The notes beneath the pieces are model-generated. The model ran no database searches. It was given only the letters and a program-made list of their open reading frames with translations, and was not told the DNA's origin. From Aeribacillus composti (GTDB taxonomy: Bacteria > Bacillota > Bacilli > Bacillales > Aeribacillaceae), in assembly GCF_007827555.1 (NCBI RefSeq), contig NZ_VISS01000003.1:1-64000 (forward strand): 64,000 nucleotides of DNA, read 5' to 3'. Shown in pieces: positions 45,311 to 54,758 of the stretch (its first letter is position 1; each line of letters starts with the position of its first letter). The position numbers and the translations under genes are program-made.

Positions 45311-45559
45311 ATTAATCATATATGGCAGATTCATTGCGTTTACTGCTTATTGATGCCTCTTTTTTATGGTTTAAAAACGTTAATATTTTTAGAATTTGAC
45401 CCCCTAGACAGTCTCCCGCAAAGGAAATCGGTTCCCTATCAATTCCAAATTCATTCAGAAATATTGTATCTGCCCCGCATTACATAAAATTTTTTAAAGT
45501 ATCCCCATTTATACCATTCTCTACTTTTGTAAAAAAATATGACAAGGTTTTTTATTTGG

Positions 45560-45586
45560 TTTTTGTAATTTTTTGTAGATTTTCGT
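45560..45586 (+). promoter_or_regulatory. Candidate GlnL binding boxes upstream of glnQ
   Basis: Three direct repeats at a 10-bp period: TTTTTGT (45560-45566), TTTTTGT (45570-45576) and TTTTCGT (45580-45586). They match the tandem TTTTGT-N4-TTTTTGT site that I recall for GlnL of B. subtilis. A TAGAAT -10 (45608-45613) with no good -35 lies just downstream, as expected for an activator-dependent promoter, and glnK-glnL are encoded after the transporter. Confidence 0.6.
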
Positions 45587-45664
45587 AGATTTAATTTAAC
45601 ATTAATTTAGAATTTGTTAAATATTTTAAAAATTATTTACATATAGAAAGGAGGGGGTTGATTA

Positions 45665-46393
45665 ATGATCATTTTCCATGAAGTAAATAAACATTACGGA
45701 AAATTCCATGTTCTGCAAAATATCAATCTGCATATTAAACAAGGGGAAGTTGTCGTCATTATCGGTCCTTCAGGATCCGGGAAAAGTACACTCGTTCGTT
45801 GTATTAACAGGCTTGAAACAATTTCTAGTGGAGAATTAATAGTAGATAATGTAAAAGTTCATGACAAAAAAACAGATATAAATAAATTACGCCGCAACAT
45901 CGGGATGGTATTTCAACATTTTCATCTTTATCCTCACAAAACCGTCCTACAAAACATTACGCTAGCTCCTATAAAAGTGTTAGGAATTGCAAAAGAAGAG
46001 GCTGAAAGAACTGCAATGTACTATTTAGAAAAAGTAGGAATACCTGATAAGGCAAATTCCTATCCATCCTCTCTATCCGGAGGACAACAACAGCGTGTTG
46101 CAATTGCCCGTGGTCTTGCAATGAAACCAAAAATCATGTTGTTTGATGAACCAACTTCTGCACTGGATCCAGAAACAATCGGAGAAGTGTTAGACGTCAT
46201 GAAAAAGCTGGCGAAAGAAGGGATGACCATGGTGGTTGTAACACACGAAATGGGTTTTGCCCGAGAAGTTGCAGACCGAATTGTGTTTATTGATCAAGGG
46301 AAAATTTTGGAGGTTTCAACACCTGAAGAATTTTTCTCCAATCCAAAAGAAGAAAGAGCAAAAAATTTCCTAAACAGAATATTAAATCATTAA
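45665..46393 (+). CDS. glnQ: Glutamine ABC transporter ATP-binding protein
   Basis: A 242-residue polar-amino-acid-type ATPase: Walker [22 protein letters not shown], signature [15 protein letters not shown], Walker [37 protein letters not shown] precedes the ATG. First gene of glnQ-glnH-glnM-glnP. Glutamine as substrate is inferred from family and from the adjacent GlnKL system. Confidence 0.9.
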   Translation: MIIFHEVNKHYGKFHVLQNINLHIKQGEVVVIIGPSGSGKSTLVRCINRLETISSGELIVDNVKVHDKKTDINKLRRNIGMVFQHFHLYPHKTVLQNITLAPIKVLGIAKEEAERTAMYYLEKVGIPDKANSYPSSLSGGQQQRVAIARGLAMKPKIMLFDEPTSALDPETIGEVLDVMKKLAKEGMTMVVVTHEMGFAREVADRIVFIDQGKILEVSTPEEFFSNPKEERAKNFLNRILNH

Positions 46394-46414
46394 ATATGAA
46401 GGGGGATGTTATAT

Positions 46415-47281
46415 ATGAGCTTTCGATCATTCTGTAAGAAAATACTTTCCATTTCTTTAATTTCTATTTTATGTATATCTATTTTGTCAGCCTGCGGCGG
46501 AAAAACTACTACTAATACTACTGCAGAACAAGAAAAAACAGAAAATTCTTCCGACAATCAAAATACGTTAGAAAAAATAAAAGAAAGGGACAAATTGATT
46601 GTCGGCGTAAAATATGATTTAAATCTTTTCGGACTTAAGGATCCTAAAACCGGAAAGGTGGAAGGGTTTGATATCGATATTGCTAAAGGTTTAGCTAAAA
46701 AAATATTAGGAGATGAAAATAAAATCGAACTGAAAGAAGTAACTTCTAAAACGCGAATTCCTCTTTTAAACAATGGCGATATCGACTGTATCATTGCCAC
46801 AATGACTATATCGGAAGAGCGCAAAAAAGAAGTAGATTTTTCAGATGTTTATTTTATGGCCGGACAATCTTTACTTGTGAAGAAAGACAGCAAAATCAAC
46901 GGTATTTCTGACGTCAAAAAAGGTGTAACCGTTTTAACTGCAAAAGGATCTACTTCCGCTCAAAATATTCGTGAAAAAGCACCAGAAGCAACTGTTTTAG
47001 AATTTGAAAATTATGCTGAAGCCTTTACTGCTTTAAAAGCTGGTCAAGGAGATGCTTTGACAACAGATAATGCTTTATTACTAGGAATGGCAAAGCAAGA
47101 TCCTAATTTCCGAGTCGTTGATGAAACATTTACAGAAGAACCTTATGGAATTGCTGTCCGCAAAGGTGATACAGAATTTGTAAATACAATTAATGAATAT
47201 TTAAAAGAAATTAAAGAAAACGGCGAATATGACAAAATTTATGAGAAATGGATCGGAGACGTACCAAAAAATGAAAAATAA
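46415..47281 (+). CDS. glnH: Glutamine ABC transporter substrate-binding lipoprotein
   Basis: The 288-residue protein has a lipoprotein signal peptide (ISILSACGG lipobox) and an SBP type-3 domain (LIVGVKYDLNLFGLKDPKTG, VEGFDIDIAKGL, IDCIIATMTISEERKKEVDFSD, YGIAVRKGD). It captures the amino acid outside the membrane. The ATG at 46415 has correct spacing to GGGGG; an ATG at 46406 overlaps that site. It starts 21 bp after glnQ. Confidence 0.92.
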   Translation: MSFRSFCKKILSISLISILCISILSACGGKTTTNTTAEQEKTENSSDNQNTLEKIKERDKLIVGVKYDLNLFGLKDPKTGKVEGFDIDIAKGLAKKILGDENKIELKEVTSKTRIPLLNNGDIDCIIATMTISEERKKEVDFSDVYFMAGQSLLVKKDSKINGISDVKKGVTVLTAKGSTSAQNIREKAPEATVLEFENYAEAFTALKAGQGDALTTDNALLLGMAKQDPNFRVVDETFTEEPYGIAVRKGDTEFVNTINEYLKEIKENGEYDKIYEKWIGDVPKNEK

Positions 47282-47287
47282 TTTGAT

Positions 47288-47321
47288 AAACAGATGAGCG
47301 GTTTTTCACCCTCATCTGTTT
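47288..47321 (+). terminator. Hairpin between glnH and glnM
   Basis: AAACAGATGAG pairs perfectly with CTCATCTGTTT (11 bp, 12-base loop). The following T content is low, so it is more likely an mRNA-stabilising or partial-termination element that keeps binding protein in excess over permease. Confidence 0.55.
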
Positions 47322-47344
47322 CTTCCTGAAAGGAGTGATTATAT

Positions 47345-47998
47345 TTGTTGAATTTTTCCATACTCATTGATCATTGGGATATGTATATAGAAGGCTTTTT
47401 TAATACAATAAAAGCTAGTGTATTCGCTATGATTGCAAGCTTAGTTGCAGGAACAATTATCGCTATTTTCCGTATAGCTCCCTTTCGACCACTCAATTGG
47501 CTTGGCACGATGTACGTGGAATTTATCCGAAACATCCCGTTGATGTTAATAGTATTTGTATTCTTTTTTGCTCCTTCCGCTTTGGGGTTACGCATTAATT
47601 CTTTTTTGGCAGGAACACTAGGTCTTACAACTTATACAGCCGCATTTATCGCCGAGTCGATACGTGCAGGTATTCAAGCAGTACCGAAAGGTCAAATGGA
47701 AGCTGCCCGTTCTTCCGGTTTAACATACGTACAAACGATGTGGTATATTATTTTGCCACAAGCAATTAAAATTGTTATCCCTCCATTAGGAAATCAATTT
47801 CTTAATCTTGTGAAAAACTCGTCTGTACTCGGTGTAATTGCTGGCTTAGATCTCATGTATTTCGGTGATTTAATATCTTCTGAAACATTCGTAACATTTG
47901 ATGTATATATTTTTGTTGCTATGTTTTACTTGCTGTTAACTATTCCTTTAAGCTTAAGTGTCAGTTTTCTTGAACGCAGACTAGCAAAAAATAGATAA
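47345..47998 (+). CDS. glnM: Glutamine ABC transporter permease GlnM
   Basis: A 217-residue permease with about five helices and the HisM-type EAA loop (AARSSGLTYVQTMWYIILPQAIKIVIPPLGNQFLNLVKNSSVLG). A TTG start follows AAAGGAGTG. It pairs with GlnP in the membrane. Confidence 0.9.
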   Translation: MLNFSILIDHWDMYIEGFFNTIKASVFAMIASLVAGTIIAIFRIAPFRPLNWLGTMYVEFIRNIPLMLIVFVFFFAPSALGLRINSFLAGTLGLTTYTAAFIAESIRAGIQAVPKGQMEAARSSGLTYVQTMWYIILPQAIKIVIPPLGNQFLNLVKNSSVLGVIAGLDLMYFGDLISSETFVTFDVYIFVAMFYLLLTIPLSLSVSFLERRLAKNR

Positions 47999-48120
47999 AG
48001 AGGATAGCCCTCTACCATGTAAATATATTGAATAAATTCAATTTGTATCCACTAACATGAGGTTAAGAATCTATAGGTGTTAAAGAATTGGGAGAAATTA
48101 TAGAGGGAGGGGAAAACAAA

Positions 48121-48771
48121 ATGGATTTTATTGGTGCTTATTCACCCAGTCATATCATATTTCTCTTGAAAGGATTTTCTGTCACCCTACTTGTTGCTTT
48201 TATATCCATTACCCTTAGTTTTATATTCGGCATCATGATCGGTGTATTGCGTTACACAAAAGTTCCGGTCATTAGTCACCTACTGGCCGTTTGGGTGGAA
48301 ACGATTCGAAACTTACCGTTATTATTAATTATTTTCTTTACGTTTTTTGCTCTTCCAGAAATAGGGTTAAAATTAGATAAAATGGCCGCTGCCATTTTAG
48401 CATTAGTAGTTTTTGAATCTACTATGTTGTCAGAAATTGTTCGAAGTGGATTAAATTCCATTGAAAAAGGTCAAATAGAAGCTGCTCGTTCTTCTGGATT
48501 AAATTATTTGCAAACTTTATGGTATATTATACTGCCGCAAGCTTTACGCCGGATGGTTCCGCCAATTGTCAGTCAATTCATTTCACTACTAAAGGATACT
48601 TCTTTTGCTGTCGTGATCTCTTTACCAGAATTAATGAATCATGCACAAATCATTAATGGCAAAAATATCAACTATGTCATTCCGATCTTTATTTTAGTTG
48701 CTCTCATGTATTTTACTGTAAATTATTTATTATCATTAGTTTCAAGACGGTTGGAAAACAAATATATCTAA
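48121..48771 (+). CDS. glnP: Glutamine ABC transporter permease GlnP
   Basis: A 216-residue permease paralogous to GlnM, with the EAA loop AARSSGLNYLQTLWYIILPQALRRMVPPIVSQFISLLKDTSF. The ATG at 48121 follows GGGAGGGG; the frame extends 33 bases upstream without a site. Confidence 0.9.
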   Translation: MDFIGAYSPSHIIFLLKGFSVTLLVAFISITLSFIFGIMIGVLRYTKVPVISHLLAVWVETIRNLPLLLIIFFTFFALPEIGLKLDKMAAAILALVVFESTMLSEIVRSGLNSIEKGQIEAARSSGLNYLQTLWYIILPQALRRMVPPIVSQFISLLKDTSFAVVISLPELMNHAQIINGKNINYVIPIFILVALMYFTVNYLLSLVSRRLENKYI

Positions 48772-48832
48772 ATAGACGTTTCGTAGGTTTCTGGCCATAA
48801 TGGTATTATAATTGTCTATGAGGGAGAATGCG

Positions 48833-50098
48833 ATGAATAACCGCCTTTGGACACTTGTTGTCCTTGTTTTCACTACTGCACTTCTGGGAGAAATGAAAAT
48901 CAATCCTTTTGATAATTTTTTTCGATTTTCATTAGGAAGTGCAATTTTCTTCTTTGGATTACTATCTTTTCGATCTGCTCCTATCCTTGTAACTGGATTT
49001 AGTACTGGCATTTTTGTTTTGCTGTTTCGGATGATGATCGATCTTATATTAGGGCGAGTCTTTTGGATCGACAGTTTCTTTATCCATTTACCAGCTGCCT
49101 TTTACTATTTTAATTTTACTTTACTCGTTTATGTTACAAAAATTCAAAAATATTTAAAAACTCCCATTCGTGTAGGAATCATTGGAGCATGCATTGATTT
49201 TTCATCTAATATGGTGGAATTATCTTTTCGCATACTAATACAAGAACAATTTACCCTCACGTTAGAAACTATTTGGATGCTACTATTATTTGGGATTTTA
49301 AGAAGTTTTTGCGCAGTAGGGCTTTACAATATTTTAAATCTTTCTCAATTAAAAGCCATAAGCGAAGCGCGACAACATGAACTCGAACGTCTCGTTATGA
49401 TCAATACAAGCCTTTATGAAGAAACATTTTTTTTGCGGAAATCAATGAGCCATCTAGAAGATATTACTAGAAAAAGCTATCAACTATATATGCGTTTAAT
49501 GGAATTAGAAAATAAAGAGGCAAGTACAGCCCTTTATATTGCTGAACATGTTCATGAAGTGAAAAAAGATTCACAAAAGATTTTGGCAGGATTATCTAAA
49601 CTAATGAGTCAAGAGCAACTAAACCTTCATATTTCCATTACAGATATTTGCGATTTAGTTATTAAAACAAATCAAAAATATGCAGAAGCTTTAGAAAAGT
49701 CAATTCAATTCCAAAAAAAATGTGATATTGACTCATGTACTAACCATGTATATGCTCTTCTATCTGTATTAAACAACCTTGTTTCAAACGCAGTCGAAGC
49801 AATACATCATTCAGGTTGGGTTGAACTGCGTGTAGTGGAAGATAATCACAGCATAAAATTTTTCGTAACCGACTCCGGTATTGGTATATCCGAGGAAGAT
49901 CAAGACTGGATTTTTGAACCCGGATTTACAACAAAATTTGACAAAAACGGGAATCCATCAACAGGAATCGGTTTGACACACGCCCAAAAAATTGTACAAA
50001 ATTTAAATGGTTCAATACAATTATCAAATGAAAAAGGACCACCTACTCAATTTATAGTAACGATACCAAAAGATCAGCTGTTTAAAACGCTTACATAG
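48833..50098 (+). CDS. glnK: Sensor histidine kinase GlnK (YcbA-like)
   Basis: The 421-residue protein has about six N-terminal helices (to ~185), a helical region with the putative phosphorylated His in YIAEHVHEVKKDSQKIL, and a HATPase domain (NNLVSNAVEAIHH, TDSGIGIS, STGIGLTHAQKIVQ). The architecture and the next gene identify it as the GlnK kinase that senses glutamine in Bacillus. The ATG at 48833 follows GAGGGAG. A TATAAT about 30 bp upstream may give it its own promoter. Confidence 0.85.
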   Translation: MNNRLWTLVVLVFTTALLGEMKINPFDNFFRFSLGSAIFFFGLLSFRSAPILVTGFSTGIFVLLFRMMIDLILGRVFWIDSFFIHLPAAFYYFNFTLLVYVTKIQKYLKTPIRVGIIGACIDFSSNMVELSFRILIQEQFTLTLETIWMLLLFGILRSFCAVGLYNILNLSQLKAISEARQHELERLVMINTSLYEETFFLRKSMSHLEDITRKSYQLYMRLMELENKEASTALYIAEHVHEVKKDSQKILAGLSKLMSQEQLNLHISITDICDLVIKTNQKYAEALEKSIQFQKKCDIDSCTNHVYALLSVLNNLVSNAVEAIHHSGWVELRVVEDNHSIKFFVTDSGIGISEEDQDWIFEPGFTTKFDKNGNPSTGIGLTHAQKIVQNLNGSIQLSNEKGPPTQFIVTIPKDQLFKTLT

Positions 50099-50127
50099 GT
50101 ATTCCATAATAAAGAAAGGGGGGGAAC

Positions 50128-51066
50128 ATGATGTACCTTCGCTTCTTCCTAATTGAAGACGATCCTGTTGTTAGAAGAATGTTGGAAAAAATAATAACAG
50201 ACAGCGGGCTTGGAAAAGTTATCGGGCAAGCAGATGATGGGATTAATGTTTCAATCGATCAACTCAAAAATGTGGATGTTATTCTAATTGATCTATTGAT
50301 GCCTCGACTAGACGGCATTCAAACAATGAAAAAATTGAGAAGCGAAGGATTCACCGGTCCCTTTATTATGATTTCTCAAGTTGAAAATAAAGAAATGGTC
50401 GGTGAAGCATACTTGCAGGGTGTCGACACATACATTCAAAAACCTATTAACAAATACGAAGTTGTTTCCGTTTTAAAACGAGTTGCCAACCATCTTGCCT
50501 TATCTTCTTCACTTATATCTATTCGCAATTTATTAGAAGTAATGGATGATAAAGATAAAGATCAGCAAACATTTTTAAAAGCTTCTACATATTCTGCAAA
50601 GCATTCGATTGAGGAAAAAGCTTGCCATCTCCTTCTCACTTTAGGCATTGCTGGCGAGACGGGAACTTCTGACATATTAGCAGTGATAAAATGGCTAGAG
50701 GCTCGAGAACAGAATGGAAAAAATATACACGACCTTCCTCAATTAAAAGACTTATACAAACAAATTTTGCTGCAATCTGGCAATCATTTTGATGAAGAAT
50801 CTCTACAAAAGGAATTGCGTGCCATGGAACAGCGTATTCGCCGAATAGTTTTACAAACATTCACCAATTTAGCTTCAATTGGATTAACTGATTATACAAA
50901 CCCTAATTTCGAACATTACGCCCCCCGTTTATTTGATTTTGAAGAAATCCGCCAACGAATGGAGGAACTAAAAAATGGAGAAAAGACAACAAAATGCCGA
51001 TTGAGCATAAAAAAATTTATAACTGCACTTTATTTGGAGACAAAAGAAGAAATGAATTTCCACTAG
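50128..51066 (+). CDS. glnL: Response regulator GlnL (YcbB-like)
   Basis: The 312-residue protein has a receiver domain (FLIEDDPVVRRMLEKII, phosphorylated Asp in VILIDLLMPRLDG, Lys in YIQKPINK) and the C-terminal YcbB-type helix-turn-helix region seen in B. subtilis GlnL (314 residues). In B. subtilis it activates glutaminase and a glutamine transporter. Here the likely target is the glnQHMP promoter 4.5 kb upstream. The start may be the second ATG. GGGGGG precedes it. Confidence 0.88.
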   Translation: MMYLRFFLIEDDPVVRRMLEKIITDSGLGKVIGQADDGINVSIDQLKNVDVILIDLLMPRLDGIQTMKKLRSEGFTGPFIMISQVENKEMVGEAYLQGVDTYIQKPINKYEVVSVLKRVANHLALSSSLISIRNLLEVMDDKDKDQQTFLKASTYSAKHSIEEKACHLLLTLGIAGETGTSDILAVIKWLEAREQNGKNIHDLPQLKDLYKQILLQSGNHFDEESLQKELRAMEQRIRRIVLQTFTNLASIGLTDYTNPNFEHYAPRLFDFEEIRQRMEELKNGEKTTKCRLSIKKFITALYLETKEEMNFH

Positions 51067-51780
51067 TTTCTTACATATATAGTAAAAATTATTTTTCATC
51101 AGCATCTCTTGTCCACCTCCACCGATGAATTGGAATCTATTCCCGGCAATCTGTTGACACATGTTATATCTTAATCCTTTCTTTTATAAGGGAAATGATC
51201 CGCCGAATATAAAGTTGCAAGAAAGCAATGATCATCATACTATGTCTACTGCACAATAAAAAACTTAACCACCGCACGAATGATATGATACCCTTTATAG
51301 TTGACCGAAAAAAGAAAGCTCATGGAAGGGATTTTTATGTGGAAAGCCTTCGATAACATATAATATAACAATCGGTTAAGTCCAAATTTTTTTGTAAATT
51401 TCCCTCTTTGATAGAAACATGGATCTGATGGCTTGACGTGGCAGGTAAATCCGGCAAGTCTTCCTGTCGGTCGTCTTCCCGAACAAATGATCATGTTGTC
51501 AAGGAACGTTGCGGCAGGGATCTTGCCCAGAATTCCACGTTCTCCTTGATACAGCGAATGAGTCATCGCCAGAGTTTTCGAATTCACCATTCGAGTTTCT
51601 TGCTCTTTCGTTTTCAACAACCGTCTTTAGCTCCTGTCACTTTTCTGCCCTGCTATGACTCTTTATTCAATGCCTAACAGATTGGGTTTACGCATTTCAA
51701 CTGGCTCTTTTTTTTTGACGGCAAAAAATTGATCGATCTTATTAGATCGATCTAAAAATATGTTTTCCATACCAATCATT
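51067..51780. other. 714-bp region without a recognised gene
   Basis: Besides the terminator at 51723-51753 nothing convincing. A 124-codon minus-strand frame (51246-51620) starts at TTG, has no ribosome site and no recognisable motif; it may be decayed insertion-sequence DNA. Confidence 0.5.
51723..51753 (-). terminator. Terminator of the CoA-transferase/lyase operon
   Basis: GATCGATC (51731-51738) and GATCGATC (51745-51752) form an 8-bp stem; on the minus strand AATTTTTTG follows. It lies 28 bp after the lyase stop codon. Confidence 0.8.
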
Positions 51781-52731
51781 TTACTTTTCTAATTTTTCCT
51801 GAGCAGTTGGTTTTGGACTCAATTTCGAACAAGGTCCTGCCTGAAGCATGTAGCTTCCTCCATCATGACCGAGCATGTTTCTTACATCTTTTGCAACGTC
51901 AATTATGCGATCTAAATGAATTCCAGTCTCAATCCCCATCTCTTCTAGTGAATGAACTAAATCCTCTGTTGCAATGTTACCCGTTGCTCCTGGTGCATAT
52001 GGGCATCCGCCGAGACCTGCGACAGAACTGTCAAAATGGATGACACCTTGCTGCAAAGCGGCAACCACATTCGCCAACGCCATTCCGCGCGTATTATGGA
52101 AGTGCATGGAGAAAGTCATGTGAGGAAATTCCTTTTTTAATACGCCAAGATATTGATAGACTTGTTTTGGATTGGCCATTCCAGTCGTGTCAGCAAGCGA
52201 AACTTCAGTTATCCCCATTTTCTTATATCGATCTACAATTGTTACTATTTTTTCTAAAGGCACTTTTCCTTCGTACGGACATCCAAATGCAACGGAAATT
52301 GATCCTCCTACTTCAACATTATGTTTTTGCGCCAAATCGACAATAGGTTCAAATCCTCTTTGCGCTTCTTCCACAAGGCAGTTTGCATTTGATAAACTAT
52401 GCGAATCTGTTGCCGAGAGCATAAGCTTCAATTTCTTTATTCCAGCCGCAATTGCTCTTTGGGCCCCTTTTACATTTGGCACTAAAGCCCGAAATTTAAT
52501 ATGCGTTAAATCTTCTATCCCTTTCACAACTTCCTCGGCGTCTTTCAACTGCGGAATTGCTTTCGGATGAACGAACGATGTCACTTCTATCGATTGAACT
52601 CCTGTGTTCGCAAGCGCACGGATAATTTTTATTTTTTGCTCAGTCGGAATCCATTGATCCTCTGATTGAAACCCGTCGCGCGGCGCAACTTCGCAAATGA
52701 TGACCCTTGCAGGAAACATGACATCACTCAT
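51781..52731 (-). CDS. Hydroxymethylglutaryl-CoA lyase family protein
   Basis: The 316-residue HMGL-like TIM barrel has the N-terminal EVAPRDGFQSED (metal and catalytic Asp/Arg), SADTTG-like SLADTTGMA, HFHNTRGMALANV (metal-binding His pair) and the C-terminal loop GLGGCPYAPGATGN with the catalytic Cys of HMG-CoA lyases. Those enzymes split 3-hydroxy-3-methylglutaryl-CoA to acetyl-CoA and acetoacetate. The gene follows the CoA-transferase with no gap, so the acid may be activated by that partner rather than come from leucine breakdown. Confidence 0.9.
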   Translation of the reverse strand: MSDVMFPARVIICEVAPRDGFQSEDQWIPTEQKIKIIRALANTGVQSIEVTSFVHPKAIPQLKDAEEVVKGIEDLTHIKFRALVPNVKGAQRAIAAGIKKLKLMLSATDSHSLSNANCLVEEAQRGFEPIVDLAQKHNVEVGGSISVAFGCPYEGKVPLEKIVTIVDRYKKMGITEVSLADTTGMANPKQVYQYLGVLKKEFPHMTFSMHFHNTRGMALANVVAALQQGVIHFDSSVAGLGGCPYAPGATGNIATEDLVHSLEEMGIETGIHLDRIIDVAKDVRNMLGHDGGSYMLQAGPCSKLSPKPTAQEKLEK

Positions 52732-53940
52732 TTAAATGACTCCTTTCTCTTTTAACTCGGCAAGCTCCTGTTTTGATAACCCTAATTTTCCGCCTAATAT
52801 TTCTTCATTATGCTCTCCAAGCTCAGGAGCGCGGTAACGAATGGTTCCAGGAGTTTTTGAAAAATTAGGAACGACGCCCGGCACTTTTACTTTTCCAAGC
52901 CGAGGATGCTCAACTTCTACTATGTTTTTCCTAGCTTGATAATGTTCATTTTCAAAAATATCTTTAATACTTAAAATCGGACTGACAGGCACACCGTACA
53001 AATCCAATTTTTCCTGCAGCTCCTTCAGCGTAAACTGGCGTATCCAGTCAGAGACAATCTTTTGTACTTCATCGTCATGTTTTAAACGTTGTGAATTTGT
53101 ATAATAACGTTCATCCTCAAGCATATCTGTTCGTTCCATTGCTTCTGCAAGCCGATTAAAAGTTGAATCAGTACTGCAAACAAGAACAACATATTTTCCA
53201 TCCTTCGTTTCATATGTTCCTGCAGGACTTGAATGTCCGGCCAACCCGGGTGTTCTTTCTCTTACTATACCGTTTTGGTCATATTCAGCTACTAAAAATT
53301 CGAGCATTCGGAAAATCGATTCATATAATCCCATTTCGACTACTTGCCCTTCTGGATCATCAGTTTTATCACGGTAATATAATGCACTGACCGCAGCAAA
53401 TGCAGTATATACACCAGTGATATAATCAAGCAATGAATAAGATGGGCTGACAGGCGGTCTGTCCGGATACCCTTGGATATAAGTATGGCCGCTGAAAGCG
53501 GTGCACGGAGTTCCGAACCCGGCTTTTTCGCGATACGGTCCTGTTTGACCGTAGCCGGAGATTCGAACCATAATCAATTTAGGATTTGCTTTTTTCAATT
53601 CTTCATACCCTAGCCCCCACTTTTCAAGAGTACCGGGGCGAAAGTTTTCAATTAAAATATCCGTATTTTTTATAAGTTTTTTTAAAATTTCTTTTCCTTC
53701 TTCTTTCCGTATATCTAAAGTAACTGATTTTTTGTTGCGGGCAAGCCCTGGCCATCTGAGCGGCTCATTCCCCTTCCAAGGGCCTACAGTCCGCAAAGTA
53801 TCACCTTTATTGGGCAATTCAATTTTCGTCACTTCGGCGCCAAGGTCAGCTAACAGCGTTGCCCCAAAAGGAGCAGCGATCATAGTCGATATATCCAAAA
53901 TATTTACTCCTGTTAACGGACCATATTTTCCTTTTTCCAT
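52732..53940 (-). CDS. CaiB/BaiF family CoA-transferase
   Basis: A 402-residue class III CoA-transferase: GVNILDISTMIAAPFGATLLADLGAEVTKIE at the N terminus, the catalytic Asp expected at LSLLDYITG-type position (SPSYSLLDYITGVYTAF), GRAGHSSPAGTYETKDG-like region. Homologues move CoA from succinyl-CoA to dicarboxylates such as glutarate, itaconate or 3-hydroxy-3-methylglutarate. The ATG at 53940 follows GGAGGGGG. Adjacent to an HMG-CoA-lyase-like gene and a FadR-type regulator. Confidence 0.9.
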   Translation of the reverse strand: MEKGKYGPLTGVNILDISTMIAAPFGATLLADLGAEVTKIELPNKGDTLRTVGPWKGNEPLRWPGLARNKKSVTLDIRKEEGKEILKKLIKNTDILIENFRPGTLEKWGLGYEELKKANPKLIMVRISGYGQTGPYREKAGFGTPCTAFSGHTYIQGYPDRPPVSPSYSLLDYITGVYTAFAAVSALYYRDKTDDPEGQVVEMGLYESIFRMLEFLVAEYDQNGIVRERTPGLAGHSSPAGTYETKDGKYVVLVCSTDSTFNRLAEAMERTDMLEDERYYTNSQRLKHDDEVQKIVSDWIRQFTLKELQEKLDLYGVPVSPILSIKDIFENEHYQARKNIVEVEHPRLGKVKVPGVVPNFSKTPGTIRYRAPELGEHNEEILGGKLGLSKQELAELKEKGVI

Positions 53941-53959
53941 CGTATCCCCCTCCAAAACA

Positions 53960-54676
53960 TTAATTTTTCTCTGGCAGCATGCCTAATACATTGCTTCGCA
54001 AATTGCTTAAATGGACTTTCATCGCTTCCGATGCTTTTGCTTTATCTTTCTGTTTCACGGCTTCCAAAATCGCTTCATGTTCAAAAAAAGATTCAGAATA
54101 ACGCGCTTGCGTCTGCAACGTTTGCTTTCGCACTTGCCGGTATAAATTCAAATTCGTATCCATAAATGAGATGAACACAAAATTATGTGTTGCTTGGGCG
54201 AGAGATAAATGAAAGTTGCTGTCTGCATCTATTTCCTCTTCCGGATTTTTTAACTTTTCTTCCATTAATTTCAATGCTTTTTCCATCTTTTCTATATCTT
54301 CTTTTGTTGCCCTTTCGCATGCTATTTCAGCAATTTTTGGCTCCAATGCTTCCCGGGCCTCCAAAAATTGAATCACTGTTGTTTTTTCGAGTACATCAAT
54401 AGGGTTGATCTGATATTTCAAAATCAAGCTTTGATCGACTTTTTGAACGAACCGTCCGCCGCCTGGTTTTGAAATAATGATTCCTTCCGATTCTAAAACT
54501 CTGCATGCTTCCCGCAAAGAAGTCCTGCTGCACCCGAGAATTTTCGCCAATTCACGCTCCGGAGGCAGGCGGTCATTTGGTTTTAGTTTTCCTTCTTCTA
54601 TCAGCTGCTTAATTTGATCAACAATTTTTTCGTAAACTCTCGTATTGGTGAGCTCATTAAATATATTGGATTTCAT
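53960..54676 (-). CDS. GntR/FadR-family transcriptional regulator
   Basis: The 238-residue protein has an N-terminal winged helix (YEKIVDQIKQLIEEGKLKPNDRLPPERELAKILGCSRTSLREA) and a C-terminal FCD ligand domain (FHLSLAQATHN metal-binding His). It is the first gene of the operon with the CoA-transferase and lyase and probably represses it until the substrate or its CoA ester binds. The start at 54676 has the better spacing to AAAGGA. Confidence 0.9.
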   Translation of the reverse strand: MKSNIFNELTNTRVYEKIVDQIKQLIEEGKLKPNDRLPPERELAKILGCSRTSLREACRVLESEGIIISKPGGGRFVQKVDQSLILKYQINPIDVLEKTTVIQFLEAREALEPKIAEIACERATKEDIEKMEKALKLMEEKLKNPEEEIDADSNFHLSLAQATHNFVFISFMDTNLNLYRQVRKQTLQTQARYSESFFEHEAILEAVKQKDKAKASEAMKVHLSNLRSNVLGMLPEKN

Positions 54677-54700
54677 AAACATGTTCCTTTCATTTTTTTC

Positions 54701-54717
54701 GGACTGTTGGGCAGTCC
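54701..54717. promoter_or_regulatory. Candidate operator of the FadR-type regulator
   Basis: GGACTG-TTGGG-CAGTCC is a perfect 6-bp inverted repeat placed just downstream of the promoter at 54730-54758 and just upstream of the regulator gene, where a repressor would block transcription. Confidence 0.5.
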
Positions 54718-54729
54718 AATTTTATTAAA

Positions 54730-54758
54730 ATTATAATATTCTGTCATTAAATCGTCAA
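54730..54758 (-). promoter_or_regulatory. Sigma-A promoter of the gntR-CoA-transferase-lyase operon
   Basis: On the minus strand TTGACG (54753-54758), 17 bp, TATAAT (54730-54735). The remaining 54759-54994 shows no gene. Confidence 0.8.

Noticed and set aside
51246-51620. 124-codon minus-strand open frame after glnL
   Set aside because: TTG start, no ribosome site, no motif; treated as non-coding or decayed DNA.
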